From: an uncultured Winogradskyella sp.
Lineage (GTDB): Bacteria > Bacteroidota > Bacteroidia > Flavobacteriales > Flavobacteriaceae
Length of the DNA: 64,000 bases
Assembly: GCF_947498345.1 (NCBI RefSeq)
Contig: NZ_CANMJY010000009.1
Coordinates: 124,001-188,000 of the forward strand
Reading direction: 5' to 3'
Shown: positions 17,367 to 27,009 of the stretch, one piece after another
Numbering within the stretch: position 1 is the first letter of the stretch
Layout: each line of letters starts with the position of its first letter
Program-made: the position numbers and the translations under genes
Notes under the pieces: generated by a model
What the model was told of the DNA's origin: nothing
Database searches by the model: none
Seen by the model: the letters and a program-made list of their open reading frames with translations, nothing else

Positions 17367-17392
17367 GAGAGGACGGAAAGTCCTCTCTTTTT
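17367..17392 (+). terminator. Leader hairpin with U-tract upstream of rimP (possible attenuator)
   Basis: GAGAGGAC, a GGAAA loop and GTCCTCTC form a perfect 8-bp GC-rich stem followed by TTTTT. The element lies between the predicted transcription start and the rimP ATG at 17402, so it is inside the operon's 5' leader and not at the end of any gene. It has the form of an intrinsic terminator and could attenuate an operon that itself encodes NusA. Confidence 0.65.
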
Positions 17393-17401
17393 ATATTAAA
17401 A

Positions 17402-17866
17402 ATGTTTAAGAAAACCGTAGAGGACTTATTACAAAACGCTCTAACTGAAAGACAGGATTTGTTCTTAATAGATTTTAGTATTTCAGGTGATAATGCCATT
17501 AAAATTGTTATTGATGGTGATACAGGTGTGCTGGTTGAAGATTGTATGTTTATAAGTAGAGCTATTGAGCACAACATAGATAGAGATGAGCACGATTTCT
17601 CTTTAGAGGTGTTATCATCTGGAGCAACTACACCTTTGGTTTTGCCACGACAATATGCAAAGCATGTTGGTAGAAACCTTGAAGTAAGAACTAATGATGG
17701 TGAAAATCTTGAAGGACAACTCATTACAACTAATGAGCAAGGAGTAGTCTTAAAATGGAAAACTAGAGAACCAAAACCTGTAGGTAAAGGGAAGGTAACT
17801 GTTACTAAAGAAGCAAATATTGCTTTTAAAGATATTAAAGAAGCAAAAGTTAAAATAAAATTTTAA
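17402..17866 (+). CDS. rimP: Ribosome maturation factor RimP
   Basis: This 154-residue protein acts in 30S subunit maturation. The N-terminal alpha/beta domain carries FLIDFSISGDNAIKIVIDGD and a block around DCMFISRAIEHNID. The core motif FSLEVLSSGATTPLVLPRQY corresponds to the family's EVSSPG-type segment. A C-terminal SH3-like domain follows (EGQLITTNEQGVVLKWKTRE). Its position as first gene before nusA and infB is the standard bacterial order. The gap to nusA is 12 bp. Confidence 0.96.
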   Translation: MFKKTVEDLLQNALTERQDLFLIDFSISGDNAIKIVIDGDTGVLVEDCMFISRAIEHNIDRDEHDFSLEVLSSGATTPLVLPRQYAKHVGRNLEVRTNDGENLEGQLITTNEQGVVLKWKTREPKPVGKGKVTVTKEANIAFKDIKEAKVKIKF

Positions 17867-17878
17867 TTCATATCAATT

Positions 17879-19111
17879 ATGGAAAATGTAGCGTTAATTG
17901 AATCATTTTCAGAATTTAAAGACGATAAATTAATAGACAGAGTTACGCTGATGGCGATTCTTGAAGATGTATTGCGTAATGCGTTAAAGAAGAAATATGG
18001 TGACGATGATAATTTTGATATTATTATAAATCCAGATAAAGGAGATTTAGAGATTTGGAGAAACCGTATCGTAGTAGCTGATGGCGAAGTTGAAGAGCCT
18101 AATCAGGAAATCGCATTATCCGAAGCACAAAAAATAGAGCCAGATTTTGAGGTTGGTGAAGACGTTGCAGAAGAAGTAAAACTCGTAGATTTAGGAAGAC
18201 GATCTATTTTAGCATTAAGACAAAACTTAATCTCTAAAATTCACGAGCATGATAATACAAATATATATAAGCATTTTAAGGAATTAGAAGGAGAAATATA
18301 TACAGCCGAAGTACATCACATACGACACAGAGCAATTATTTTGTTAGATGATGACGGTAATGAAATTATTCTTCCTAAAGATAGACAGATTCCATCTGAT
18401 TTTTTTAGAAAAGGTGAAAATGTTAGAGGTATTATAGAAAGTGTTGAGTTAAAAGGAAGTAAGCCAGCAATTATTATGTCTAGAACATCACCATTGTTTT
18501 TAGAGAAATTGTTTGAGCAAGAAATCCCTGAAGTTTTTGATGGTTTAATTACTGTTAAAAAAGTAGTTCGTATTCCTGGTGAGAAAGCTAAAGTAGCTGT
18601 AGATTCTTATGATGATAGAATTGACCCGGTTGGAGCTTGCGTTGGTATGAAAGGATCACGTATTCACGGTATTGTACGTGAGTTAGGAAATGAAAACATT
18701 GATGTCATTAACTATACAAACAATGTTCAGCTTTTTGTAACCAGAGCATTAAGTCCTGCACGTGTAACATCATTAAAGTTAGATGAAGAAAATATGCGCG
18801 CCGAAGTGTTGCTAAAACCAGAAGAAGTCTCTAAAGCGATAGGTAGAGGAGGTCATAATATTCGTTTAGCAGGCCAATTGACAGGTTATGAAATAGACGT
18901 ATTTAGAGAAGGAGCAGAAGAAGATGTAGAATTAAAAGAATTCTCAGATGAAATAGATGCGTGGATTATAGAAGAATTTAGTAAAGCAGGTTTAGATACC
19001 GCAAAAAGCATTCTAGAGCAAGACGTTAACGATTTGGTAAAACGTACAGATTTAGAAGAAGAAACAATATTAGAAGTCATTAGAATTTTAAAAGAAGAAT
19101 TTGAAGACTAA
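17879..19111 (+). CDS. nusA: Transcription termination/antitermination factor NusA
   Basis: This 410-residue protein binds RNA polymerase and modulates pausing, termination and antitermination. It has the N-terminal polymerase-binding domain (about 1-125), an S1 domain (from about 135, GEIYTAEVHHI) and two KH domains. The KH GxxG loops appear in CVGMKGSRIHGIVREL and AIGRGGHNIRLAGQL. The acidic C-terminal repeats of enterobacterial NusA are absent, as is usual outside Proteobacteria. It lies between rimP and infB in a conserved operon. NusA could act on the leader hairpin upstream of rimP, which is inference. Confidence 0.97.
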   Translation: MENVALIESFSEFKDDKLIDRVTLMAILEDVLRNALKKKYGDDDNFDIIINPDKGDLEIWRNRIVVADGEVEEPNQEIALSEAQKIEPDFEVGEDVAEEVKLVDLGRRSILALRQNLISKIHEHDNTNIYKHFKELEGEIYTAEVHHIRHRAIILLDDDGNEIILPKDRQIPSDFFRKGENVRGIIESVELKGSKPAIIMSRTSPLFLEKLFEQEIPEVFDGLITVKKVVRIPGEKAKVAVDSYDDRIDPVGACVGMKGSRIHGIVRELGNENIDVINYTNNVQLFVTRALSPARVTSLKLDEENMRAEVLLKPEEVSKAIGRGGHNIRLAGQLTGYEIDVFREGAEEDVELKEFSDEIDAWIIEEFSKAGLDTAKSILEQDVNDLVKRTDLEEETILEVIRILKEEFED

Positions 19112-19181
19112 TAACAGTTTAACTTTAAAACAATAAAAGTTAGATTGATATAAAACAGATTTAAGTATATTACGGCAATTT

Positions 19182-21884
19182 ATGGCTCAAATTAGAATTA
19201 ATAAAGTATTAAGGGAACTGAATATCTCACTAGATCGTGCTGTAGACTTTTTAGAGTCTAAGGGTATCGAGATAGAGAAAAGCCCTAATACAAAAATTTC
19301 GCAAGAGGTTTATGACACGCTATCTGATGAATTTCAGACAGATGCAACTAAGCGTGAAAAAGCTCAAGAAGTAAGTGAAGCAAAGCTTAAGGAAAAAGAA
19401 GAGCTTCGCGAAAAGCGCGAACGCGAAATTGAAGAAAAAGAAAAGAAAGAAGCCGCTAAAGAAGCTGTAGTAAAAGCTAAGGCCGAACTCGATGGGCCAA
19501 AACAAGTTGGTAAAATAGACTTAGACAAAAAACCTAAGGCTAAGGAAGAAGAGGAAAAGAAAGAAGAAAAGCCAAAACCTATACCAACGCCAGAACCAGA
19601 GGTAACTCCTAAAGTTGAAAAACCAAAAGAAAAGAAAGAGGAGCCTAAGGAAGAGGTTAAGAAAATAGAGCCAGAACCAAAAAAGGAAAAAACCGAAAAA
19701 GAGAAAGAGCCTGTAGCACCTGTAGAAGAAACCCTGAAAACACAATACAAGAAGCTTTCTGGGCCAACAGCAACAGGGAAGAAAATAGACCTCTCAAAAT
19801 TTGAGAAGCCAAAGAAGAAGAAAGAAGAAAAACCAGCTCCTGCTAATGACGGTAATAAAAGAAAAAGACGTCGTATTAGTAAAGGGGGTAATGATCGCGG
19901 AGGCAAACCAAATTTCGATAACAGAAAAGGAGGAAAAGGAAGAGGTAATTCTAGACCAAAAGTGGTTAAAGAAGAGCCTAGTGAAGAAGAAGTGCAAAAG
20001 CAAATCCGCGAAACTTTAGAAAAACTTCAAGGAAAGTCCAGTAAAGGAAAAGGAGCTAAATACCGTAGAGAAAAAAGAGATCAACATCGTCAGCAGACAG
20101 AAATAGATCAAGAAATTGCAGCAGCAGAAAGTAAAACACTTAAGGTTACAGAATTTGTAACAGTAAGTGAGGTGGCTACAATGATGGATGTTGGAGTTAC
20201 AGAAATTATTTCGGCATGTATGTCTCTGGGTATGATGGTAACTATGAATCAAAGACTAGATGCAGAGACACTTTCTATAGTTGCTGAAGAATTTGGTTAT
20301 AGTGTAGAATTTGTAACAGCAGATATCGAAGAATCTATCGAAGAGGTAGAAGACGATCCAAAAGATTTAAAACCTCGTGCACCTATTGTAACAGTAATGG
20401 GACACGTTGACCATGGTAAAACATCTTTATTAGATTATATACGTGAAGAAAACGTAATTGCTGGCGAATCAGGTGGAATTACGCAGCATATCGGAGCTTA
20501 TGGAGTAGAATTAGAAGGAGGGCAAAAAATAGCATTCTTAGATACACCTGGTCACGAAGCCTTTACAGCGATGCGTGCTCGTGGTGCTCAAGTCACTGAT
20601 ATTGCCATTATTGTTGTGGCGGCAGATGATGCCATAATGCCACAAACTAAAGAAGCGATTTCGCATGCACAAGCTGCTGGAGTACCTATCGTTTTCGCTA
20701 TAAATAAGATTGATAAACCTGACGCTAATCCAGATAAAGTAAAAGAAGGTTTAGCAGGTATGAATTTATTAGTTGAAGATTGGGGTGGAAAAATTCAATC
20801 ACATGATATCTCAGCTAAATTCGGGACAGGAGTTAAAGAATTACTCGAAAAAGTATTACTAGAAGCTGAGTTGCTAGAATTAAAAGCGAATCCATCAAAA
20901 CCAGCTGTTGGAACTGTTGTTGAAGCTTACTTAGATAAAGGTAGAGGTTATGTATCTACAATTTTAGTACAAGCAGGTACTCTAAAAGTAGGAGATTATG
21001 TTTTAGCAGGAAAAAATAGTGGTAAGGTAAAAGCGATGCACGATGAACGTGGAAATGATGTTGAAGAAGCGGGCCCATCAACACCTGTATCTATTTTAGG
21101 ATTAGACGGCGCACCTCAAGCAGGTGATAAATTCAATGTATTTGAAGATGAGCGTGAAGCAAAACAAATTGCTGCAAAGCGTACACAATTACAACGCGAG
21201 CAATCTGTAAGAACACAAAAACGTTTAACCTACGAAGAAATAGGTCGTCGTATTGCTCTGGGCACATTTAAGGAATTAAATATTATCTTAAAAGGTGACG
21301 TGGACGGTTCTGTAGAAGCATTGACAGATTCATTCCAGAAATTATCTACTGAAGAGATAGAAGTAAATATTATACACAAAGGTGTTGGTGCTATTACAGA
21401 AAGTGATGTGTTATTAGCAACAGCCTCAGACGCAATTATTGTTGGGTTTAATGTAAGACCTGTCGGTAATGCGAGAACCATCGCAGATAAGGAAGAAATT
21501 GATATCCGTACATACTCGATAATCTACGCAGCTATTAACGATCTTAAAGACGCTATGGAAGGTATGTTATCACCAGAAGTTAAGGAAGAAGTTACGGGTA
21601 CTGCTGAAATTAGAGAAACCTTTAAGATTTCTAAAATCGGAACTATTGCAGGTTGTATGGTTACTAATGGTAAAATATTTAGAAATTCTGGCATTAGATT
21701 AATTAGAGATGGTGTTGTTATACATACAGGTGAATTAGCATCATTAAAACGATTTAAAGATGATGTTAAAGAAGTTTCTAAAGGATACGATTGTGGTATG
21801 CAAGTTAAAGGGTACAACGATATTAAAGAAAGTGATATCATTGAAGCCTTCCAGGAAGTTGAAGTTAAAAAGAAACTGAAATAA
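19182..21884 (+). CDS. infB: Translation initiation factor IF-2
   Basis: This 900-residue GTPase delivers initiator tRNA to the 30S subunit. The N-terminal IF2_N domain ([20 protein letters not shown]) is followed by a long Lys/Glu/Pro-rich linker (about 60-300), then the G domain with P-loop GHVDHGKTS starting at residue 407, DTPGHEAF and NKIDKPDAN. Domain II and the C-terminal fMet-tRNA-binding region complete it. The low-complexity linker produces several long but spurious open frames on the other strand. The gene starts 70 bp after nusA with no clear promoter between, and its stop overlaps a strong terminator. Confidence 0.98.
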   Translation: MAQIRINKVLRELNISLDRAVDFLESKGIEIEKSPNTKISQEVYDTLSDEFQTDATKREKAQEVSEAKLKEKEELREKREREIEEKEKKEAAKEAVVKAKAELDGPKQVGKIDLDKKPKAKEEEEKKEEKPKPIPTPEPEVTPKVEKPKEKKEEPKEEVKKIEPEPKKEKTEKEKEPVAPVEETLKTQYKKLSGPTATGKKIDLSKFEKPKKKKEEKPAPANDGNKRKRRRISKGGNDRGGKPNFDNRKGGKGRGNSRPKVVKEEPSEEEVQKQIRETLEKLQGKSSKGKGAKYRREKRDQHRQQTEIDQEIAAAESKTLKVTEFVTVSEVATMMDVGVTEIISACMSLGMMVTMNQRLDAETLSIVAEEFGYSVEFVTADIEESIEEVEDDPKDLKPRAPIVTVMGHVDHGKTSLLDYIREENVIAGESGGITQHIGAYGVELEGGQKIAFLDTPGHEAFTAMRARGAQVTDIAIIVVAADDAIMPQTKEAISHAQAAGVPIVFAINKIDKPDANPDKVKEGLAGMNLLVEDWGGKIQSHDISAKFGTGVKELLEKVLLEAELLELKANPSKPAVGTVVEAYLDKGRGYVSTILVQAGTLKVGDYVLAGKNSGKVKAMHDERGNDVEEAGPSTPVSILGLDGAPQAGDKFNVFEDEREAKQIAAKRTQLQREQSVRTQKRLTYEEIGRRIALGTFKELNIILKGDVDGSVEALTDSFQKLSTEEIEVNIIHKGVGAITESDVLLATASDAIIVGFNVRPVGNARTIADKEEIDIRTYSIIYAAINDLKDAMEGMLSPEVKEEVTGTAEIRETFKISKIGTIAGCMVTNGKIFRNSGIRLIRDGVVIHTGELASLKRFKDDVKEVSKGYDCGMQVKGYNDIKESDIIEAFQEVEVKKKLK

Positions 21885-21932
21885 TATTCATAAAAAAAAG
21901 CGACTGTTAAGTCGCTTTTTTTTATGAATATT
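21883..21932. terminator. Bidirectional terminator after infB
   Basis: Two perfect 23-bp arms (21883-21905 and 21910-21932) surround the loop GTTA. Inside the arms an A-run, GCGACT/AGTCGC and a T-run make an efficient terminator in both directions, serving infB and the convergent SPOR gene. The infB stop codon overlaps the left arm by two bases. Confidence 0.92.
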
Positions 21933-21948
21933 CAATTTTTATAATCCA

Positions 21949-22332
21949 CTATTTTTTATCCGTTTTGGGTTGAAAAATAATAGCATTCATATATTTCTTT
22001 TTAATCTTAGCCAAAGCCCTGTCAGCTTCTAAACGTGTAGCAAAATTACCAACCCAAACTTTGTAATTGGGAGTGTTCCAAACAATTTCTACAGGCCACT
22101 CACCATAAGCATTAAGAAAGTTAGATTTTTCACGTTGTGCTTTATCTGGATCAACACTCTGGTATACCTGTATTCTGTAAACCTTAGTGGTTTTAATATC
22201 TTTTTTATATTCTAGTAATCTATCAATATCACTATCTTGTTCTACATTCACTTGCCCTTGTTGTGCATGGACAGAAACAGTGAATACTAATAGTAGCACT
22301 AAAATGCTTAAATATTTGGTTTTAAATACCAT
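21949..22332 (-). CDS. Secreted SPOR-domain protein
   Basis: This 127-residue protein has a cleavable signal peptide (about residues 1-23, ending VSVHAQ) and a SPOR-like domain in the C-terminal half. The repeat-like halves are visible: VYRIQVYQSVDPDKAQREKS and YKVWVGNFATRLEADRALAK. SPOR domains bind denuded peptidoglycan glycan strands, often at division sites. Nothing else is fused to it, so it is a minimal periplasmic SPOR protein. It is divergent from the alternative complex III operon and shares the infB terminator. Confidence 0.87.
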   Translation of the reverse strand: MVFKTKYLSILVLLLVFTVSVHAQQGQVNVEQDSDIDRLLEYKKDIKTTKVYRIQVYQSVDPDKAQREKSNFLNAYGEWPVEIVWNTPNYKVWVGNFATRLEADRALAKIKKKYMNAIIFQPKTDKK

Positions 22333-22350
22333 AATTATTATGTTTTAATG

Positions 22351-22358
22351 CAAAGGTA
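22351..22358 (-). promoter_or_regulatory. Candidate -7 box for the SPOR gene
   Basis: On the minus strand the sequence reads TACCTTTG, a match to TAnnTTTG, 18 bases before the SPOR start codon. The -33 element is not obvious. Confidence 0.45.
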
Positions 22359-22454
22359 TGTTATTCAACGGTATTGTGATAAAAATCTTATTTAGAATAG
22401 GTATAAATTAGATATTAACACTTCTCTAAGATTTTCAAAATCGACTTTAAATGT

Positions 22455-22462
22455 TACTTTTG
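22455..22462 (+). promoter_or_regulatory. Candidate -7 box of the act-cox operon
   Basis: TACTTTTG matches TAnnTTTG and is followed by GCAAGAG, a common start context in this group. It lies inside the longest possible open frame of actA, which argues that the ATG at 22451 is not the true start. The -33 element is weak. Confidence 0.5.
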
Positions 22463-22543
22463 CAAGAGTTTTTACAAACATGTTTTTTCACTTTTTTAAT
22501 GAAAAAATCGTACCAAAGTTTAGAAGATAATTCAACCATTAAT

Positions 22544-23842
22544 ATGAAACAGGTGATCTACCGTAATTTAACCTCTAAGATTCTTCATTTAGGTTTTATT
22601 TTATTACTTACGTTTTCAACCTCACTTACAGCTCAAGATGGCGATCCAGCAAATGGAAAATCATTATTCAACACCAATTGTGCGGCTTGTCATAAATTAG
22701 ATAAACCAATGACTGGCCCTGCGTTACGAAACGTAGAAGCAAGATTGGCAGAAGACGAAGGTTTAGACAGAGCATGGCTAAGTGCTTGGATTCGCAATAG
22801 TGCAGCAATGATAAAAGCTGGCGATGCTTATGCGGTTAAGATTTACAACGAATATAACCAAACGGCAATGACGGCTTTCCCAACATTGACCGATCAAGAT
22901 ATTTCTGATATCTTGGCTTATACGGCAGCACCAGCTCCACCGCCACCAGTTGACCCTTGCATTGCAAATCCTGGAGGTCCTGGTTGTGATCAACCAAAAA
23001 CAGAAGGCGGAATCTCAAATGACCTAATTCTTGGAGCTTTAGCAGTTCTATTTGGTTTATTGGCGATGGCACTTATTTTAGTAAAACGTACTTTAAATCG
23101 TTTTGCAGAGGCTAAAGGAATTGAAGCAGAAGTAAAAGGTAAGCCATTATGGAAAGCATTTGTAGAAAATCAGTTCTTAGTATTAGTAACTGCAATTTTC
23201 TTCTTGTTAGCTAGTGGTTATTTTGTGTATGGTTACTTTATGCAGATTGGTGTAGATCAAGGTTACGAGCCAGTACAACCAATTCATTACTCGCACAGAA
23301 TACATGCTGGTGATAATGGCATTGATTGTAAATATTGTCACTCTTCAGCCAGAGTGAGTAAACATTCGGGTATTCCTTCGCTTAATGTTTGTATGAACTG
23401 TCATAAATCAATTAGTGAAGTGGCACCTGCAACCTTAGCAGAAGGTAAAGAATATGGTGTAGATTATAATGCGGAAATCCAAAAGCTATACGAAGCTGTT
23501 GGTTGGGATGGACAAAACTACACAGGTGACTCTAAACCAGTAAAATGGATTAGAATTCACAATTTGCCAGACTTTGCGTATTTCAATCACTCTCAACACG
23601 TTTCTGTTGCTGGTATCGAGTGTCAGACCTGTCATGGACCTGTTGAAGAAATGGAAATTATGTACCAATACTCACCATTAACAATGGGTTGGTGTATTAA
23701 TTGTCATAGAGAAACAAATGTAAAAGTTAAGGACAACGGTTACTATACTAAAATTCATGAAGAATTGTCTAAAAAGTATGGTGTTGATCAGTTAACTGCG
23801 GCACAGATGGGCGGATTAGAATGTGGTAAGTGCCATTATTAA
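22544..23842 (+). CDS. actA: Alternative complex III subunit ActA, multihaem cytochrome c
   Basis: ActA is the periplasmic multihaem subunit of alternative complex III, which oxidises menaquinol and passes electrons to cytochrome oxidase. Six CxxCH haem sites are visible. One (CAACH) is in an N-terminal monohaem cytochrome domain before a Pro-rich linker and a membrane helix. Five more (CKYCH, CMNCH, CQTCH, CINCH, CGKCH) lie in the C-terminal pentahaem part. The ATG at 22544 gives a normal signal peptide (ending TSLTAQ). Upstream ATGs at 22499 and 22451 would add 15 or 31 residues, and the latter lies upstream of the likely transcription start. It heads the eight-gene act-cox operon. Confidence 0.92.
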   Translation: MKQVIYRNLTSKILHLGFILLLTFSTSLTAQDGDPANGKSLFNTNCAACHKLDKPMTGPALRNVEARLAEDEGLDRAWLSAWIRNSAAMIKAGDAYAVKIYNEYNQTAMTAFPTLTDQDISDILAYTAAPAPPPPVDPCIANPGGPGCDQPKTEGGISNDLILGALAVLFGLLAMALILVKRTLNRFAEAKGIEAEVKGKPLWKAFVENQFLVLVTAIFFLLASGYFVYGYFMQIGVDQGYEPVQPIHYSHRIHAGDNGIDCKYCHSSARVSKHSGIPSLNVCMNCHKSISEVAPATLAEGKEYGVDYNAEIQKLYEAVGWDGQNYTGDSKPVKWIRIHNLPDFAYFNHSQHVSVAGIECQTCHGPVEEMEIMYQYSPLTMGWCINCHRETNVKVKDNGYYTKIHEELSKKYGVDQLTAAQMGGLECGKCHY

Positions 23843-23869
23843 TTTTAATAAGAAGTAATTCAGAATTAT

Positions 23870-26800
23870 ATGTCATCAAACAAGAAATACTGGAAAAGTG
23901 TTGAAGAGCTAAACGAAAACAGCTCTATTGTTGAGACGCTACAGCAAAATGAATTTGTGGAAGCAATTCCAACAGATGAGTTTTTGGGAGATAAAGAATC
24001 GTTAGAATCTTCGTCTACATCGCGTCGTGATTTCTTAAAATACGTTGGGTTTAGTACAGCCGCTGCTTCATTAGCAGCTTGTGAAGGTCCAGTGATAAAG
24101 TCAATTCCTTATGTTGTGCAGCCGACGGAAATTATTCCTGGTGTTGCTAACTACTATGCAACCACAATTGCAAATGGATATGATTTTGCTAGTGTTTTAG
24201 TAAAGACAAGAGAAGGACGACCAATTAAGATAGAGAACAATACTGATGCCGCTACCAATGGTATGGCAAATGCCAGAGTTAATGCTTCGGTTTTAGGATT
24301 GTATGATAACTTAAGAGTAAAATCACCAATGAAAGGTGAAGAAGCTATTTCTTGGGATGCATTCATGTCTGGAACAACTTCAAAATTAAATGGACTGAGT
24401 GATGATAAGCAAATCGTTTTCTTAACGGCTACTATGCCAAGTCCATCAACACATAAATTAATAGCAGAGTTTTCTGAAAAATATGGTAACGTAAAACATG
24501 TGGTTTATGATGCTGTTTCAGAATCTGCAACTTTAGATGCTTACCAAGCAAAGTATGGTAAAAGAGGAATGGCTAATTACGATTTCTCTAAAGCCATGAC
24601 CATTGTTTCTGTTGGAGCGGATTTCTTAGGAGGTTGGCAAGGCGGAGGTTTTGAGTCTGGTTATGCTAAAAAGCGTGTTCCAGATCATGGTAAAATGTCA
24701 AGACATATTCAGTTTGAATCTAATATGTCATTATCTGGTGCAAACGCAGATAAACGTTTGCCATTGAAGCCAAGTGAGCAAAGATTAGCATTAGCTAAAT
24801 TATATAGCTACGTTACAGGAAACTCTGTAGGTGGTGCGAATCTTCCTGAAGCTTTAGATGCAGCAGTTAAAGCAGCAGCTAAAGAATTAAGTAAAGCAGG
24901 AAGTAATGCAGTTGTGGTTACAGGTATTCAAGATGTAAATGCACAAACTGTTGCTCTAGAATTAAATGAATACTTAAATAGTAAAGCGTTTGATTCTAAG
25001 ACTACGATTAATACAAGACAAGGTAGTGACAAAGCAGTAATGCAATTAGTTGCTGATATGAAAGCTGGTAATGTTGGAGCACTTATTGTAAATGGTGTTA
25101 ACCCAATGTATACCTTGCCAAACGCATCAGATTTTGCTGAAGGATTAGCTAAGGTGGATTTATCTGTGGCCTTCTCAATGAAGCAAGATGAAACAGCTGT
25201 AAATTGTAATTATATCGCTGCGGCACCTCACAATTTAGAGTCTTGGGGGGATTACGAATTAAAGTCTGGTCATTATTCAATGATGCAACCAACAATTCGT
25301 CCATTATTTGATACAAAACAATTTCAAGAAGTGCTTTTAGCATGGAATGGAAATAGTACTTCATATAGAGATTATTTAAAATCGGTATGGACTGCTGATA
25401 TTTTGAATGGCGCTTCTTTCAATAAAGCAGTTCAAGATGGGGTATTTGTAAGTGCTAATCCCGAAGCTGAAATTTTAATTGATTCATCTTCAGATTCTGA
25501 TGAAGAGACTGTTGAAACACCAAGCGGAAACGCAGCAAGAGCTTTAGCTGCTTCTGCTAAGGGTGGAGCTATGGAATTAGCATTATATACAAAAACCGGA
25601 ATGGGCGACGGCCAACAAGCCAACAACCCTTGGTTACAAGAGTTCCCAGATCCAATTACAAGAACCACTTGGGATAACTACTTAACCGTTTCCAGAGCTG
25701 ATGCTGATGAAATGGAATTGGTTAACGAAAATGTTGCTAATGGTGGATTAAATGGTAGTTACGCTAACGTAACAGTTAATGGTGTTACTGTAGAAAATGT
25801 TCCTGTAATCATTCAACCAGGACAAGCAAAAGGTTCCGTTGGTTTAGCTTTTGGATATGGAAGAACATCTGATGCACTTAAAAAGGAGATGAAGACAGGT
25901 GTTAATGCTTATCCATTATATAAGAATTTCAATACAGTACAAGATGTAACTATAAAGAAAGCTTCTGGTATGCATGAGTTTGCTTGTGTACAGTTACATA
26001 ACACTTTAATGGGGCGTGGAGATATCATTAAAGAAACAAGTTTAGAAATTTTTAATACTAAAGATAAACATGTTTGGAACAAAGTTCCAGAAGTATCCTT
26101 AAATCACATAGAAACACCTGTAACATCTCCTGATGTAGATTTATGGGATGAATTTGATCGTTCAGTCGGACATCATTTTAATTTATCGATTGACTTAAAT
26201 GCTTGTACAGGCTGTGGTGCATGTGTTATTGCATGTCATGCAGAAAATAACGTTCCTGTTGTAGGTAAGTCTGAAATGAGACGAAGTAGAGATATGCACT
26301 GGTTGCGTATTGATAGATACTATTCATCTCAAGATTCTTTTGAAGGAGACAATGAAAAGAAAGAAAATATTTCTGGTTTAGGAAGCTCATTAAGTGAGTT
26401 CGGTGAGATGGAAAGTCCTGCTGATAATCCTCAAGTAGCATTCCAGCCTGTGATGTGTCAGCATTGTAATCATGCACCTTGTGAAACGGTTTGTCCGGTT
26501 GCTGCAACAGCACATGGTCGTCAAGGTCAAAACCATATGGCATATAACCGTTGTGTAGGTACAAGATATTGTGCTAACAACTGTCCATATAAAGTGCGTC
26601 GTTTTAACTGGTTCTTATACAATAAGAATGATGAGTTTGATTATTATATGAATGACGATTTAGGACGTATGGTATTAAATCCAGATGTTACAGTGCGTTC
26701 TCGTGGTGTGATGGAAAAATGTTCTATGTGTATTCAAAAAACACAAAAGACCATTCTTGATGCGAAGCGTGAAGGCCGTCCTGTTAAAGATGGAGAATTC

Positions 26801-26980
26801 CAAACTGCTTGTTCTGCAGCTTGTGGTAATGGAGCTATGGTATTTGGTGATGTTAATGATAAGGATAGTAAAATAGCAGAATTAAGAGAAGATAATAGAG
26901 CATATCACTTACTTGAGCATGTTGGTGTAAAACCAAATGTGGTATATCAAACCAAAGTAAGAAATACAGCTAAAGCATAA
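23870..26980 (+). CDS. actB: Alternative complex III subunit ActB, molybdopterin-like and iron-sulfur protein
   Basis: This 1036-residue protein combines a large molybdopterin-oxidoreductase-like domain with a C-terminal ferredoxin domain. A twin-arginine-type motif (SRRDFLKYVGFSTAAASLAAC) occurs about 50 residues in, followed by a cysteine suited to lipid attachment. The iron-sulfur ligands are grouped in CTGCGACVIAC (near residue 780), CQHCNHAPCETVCPV, CVGTRYCANNCPY, CSMCIQKTQ and CSAACGNGAM. In characterised complexes the large domain holds no molybdenum cofactor and the clusters carry electrons towards the haems of ActA. It follows actA by 27 bp. Confidence 0.95.
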   Translation: MSSNKKYWKSVEELNENSSIVETLQQNEFVEAIPTDEFLGDKESLESSSTSRRDFLKYVGFSTAAASLAACEGPVIKSIPYVVQPTEIIPGVANYYATTIANGYDFASVLVKTREGRPIKIENNTDAATNGMANARVNASVLGLYDNLRVKSPMKGEEAISWDAFMSGTTSKLNGLSDDKQIVFLTATMPSPSTHKLIAEFSEKYGNVKHVVYDAVSESATLDAYQAKYGKRGMANYDFSKAMTIVSVGADFLGGWQGGGFESGYAKKRVPDHGKMSRHIQFESNMSLSGANADKRLPLKPSEQRLALAKLYSYVTGNSVGGANLPEALDAAVKAAAKELSKAGSNAVVVTGIQDVNAQTVALELNEYLNSKAFDSKTTINTRQGSDKAVMQLVADMKAGNVGALIVNGVNPMYTLPNASDFAEGLAKVDLSVAFSMKQDETAVNCNYIAAAPHNLESWGDYELKSGHYSMMQPTIRPLFDTKQFQEVLLAWNGNSTSYRDYLKSVWTADILNGASFNKAVQDGVFVSANPEAEILIDSSSDSDEETVETPSGNAARALAASAKGGAMELALYTKTGMGDGQQANNPWLQEFPDPITRTTWDNYLTVSRADADEMELVNENVANGGLNGSYANVTVNGVTVENVPVIIQPGQAKGSVGLAFGYGRTSDALKKEMKTGVNAYPLYKNFNTVQDVTIKKASGMHEFACVQLHNTLMGRGDIIKETSLEIFNTKDKHVWNKVPEVSLNHIETPVTSPDVDLWDEFDRSVGHHFNLSIDLNACTGCGACVIACHAENNVPVVGKSEMRRSRDMHWLRIDRYYSSQDSFEGDNEKKENISGLGSSLSEFGEMESPADNPQVAFQPVMCQHCNHAPCETVCPVAATAHGRQGQNHMAYNRCVGTRYCANNCPYKVRRFNWFLYNKNDEFDYYMNDDLGRMVLNPDVTVRSRGVMEKCSMCIQKTQKTILDAKREGRPVKDGEFQTACSAACGNGAMVFGDVNDKDSKIAELREDNRAYHLLEHVGVKPNVVYQTKVRNTAKA

Positions 26981-27009
26981 ATAAAAATTAAAGAAATACG
27001 TATATAATT

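Noticed and set aside
17317..17724. 135-residue minus-strand frame over rimP
   Set aside because: It overlaps the rimP promoter and coding region; composition is that of an antisense shadow.
19364..19906. 180-residue Ser/Phe-rich minus-strand frame
   Set aside because: It is the mirror of the Lys/Glu-rich linker of infB; low complexity, no start context and no homology pattern.
22451..22543. Longer N-terminus for ActA starting at 22451
   Set aside because: The consensus -7 box TACTTTTG lies inside it, so this part is probably untranscribed; the shorter start gives a proper signal peptide.
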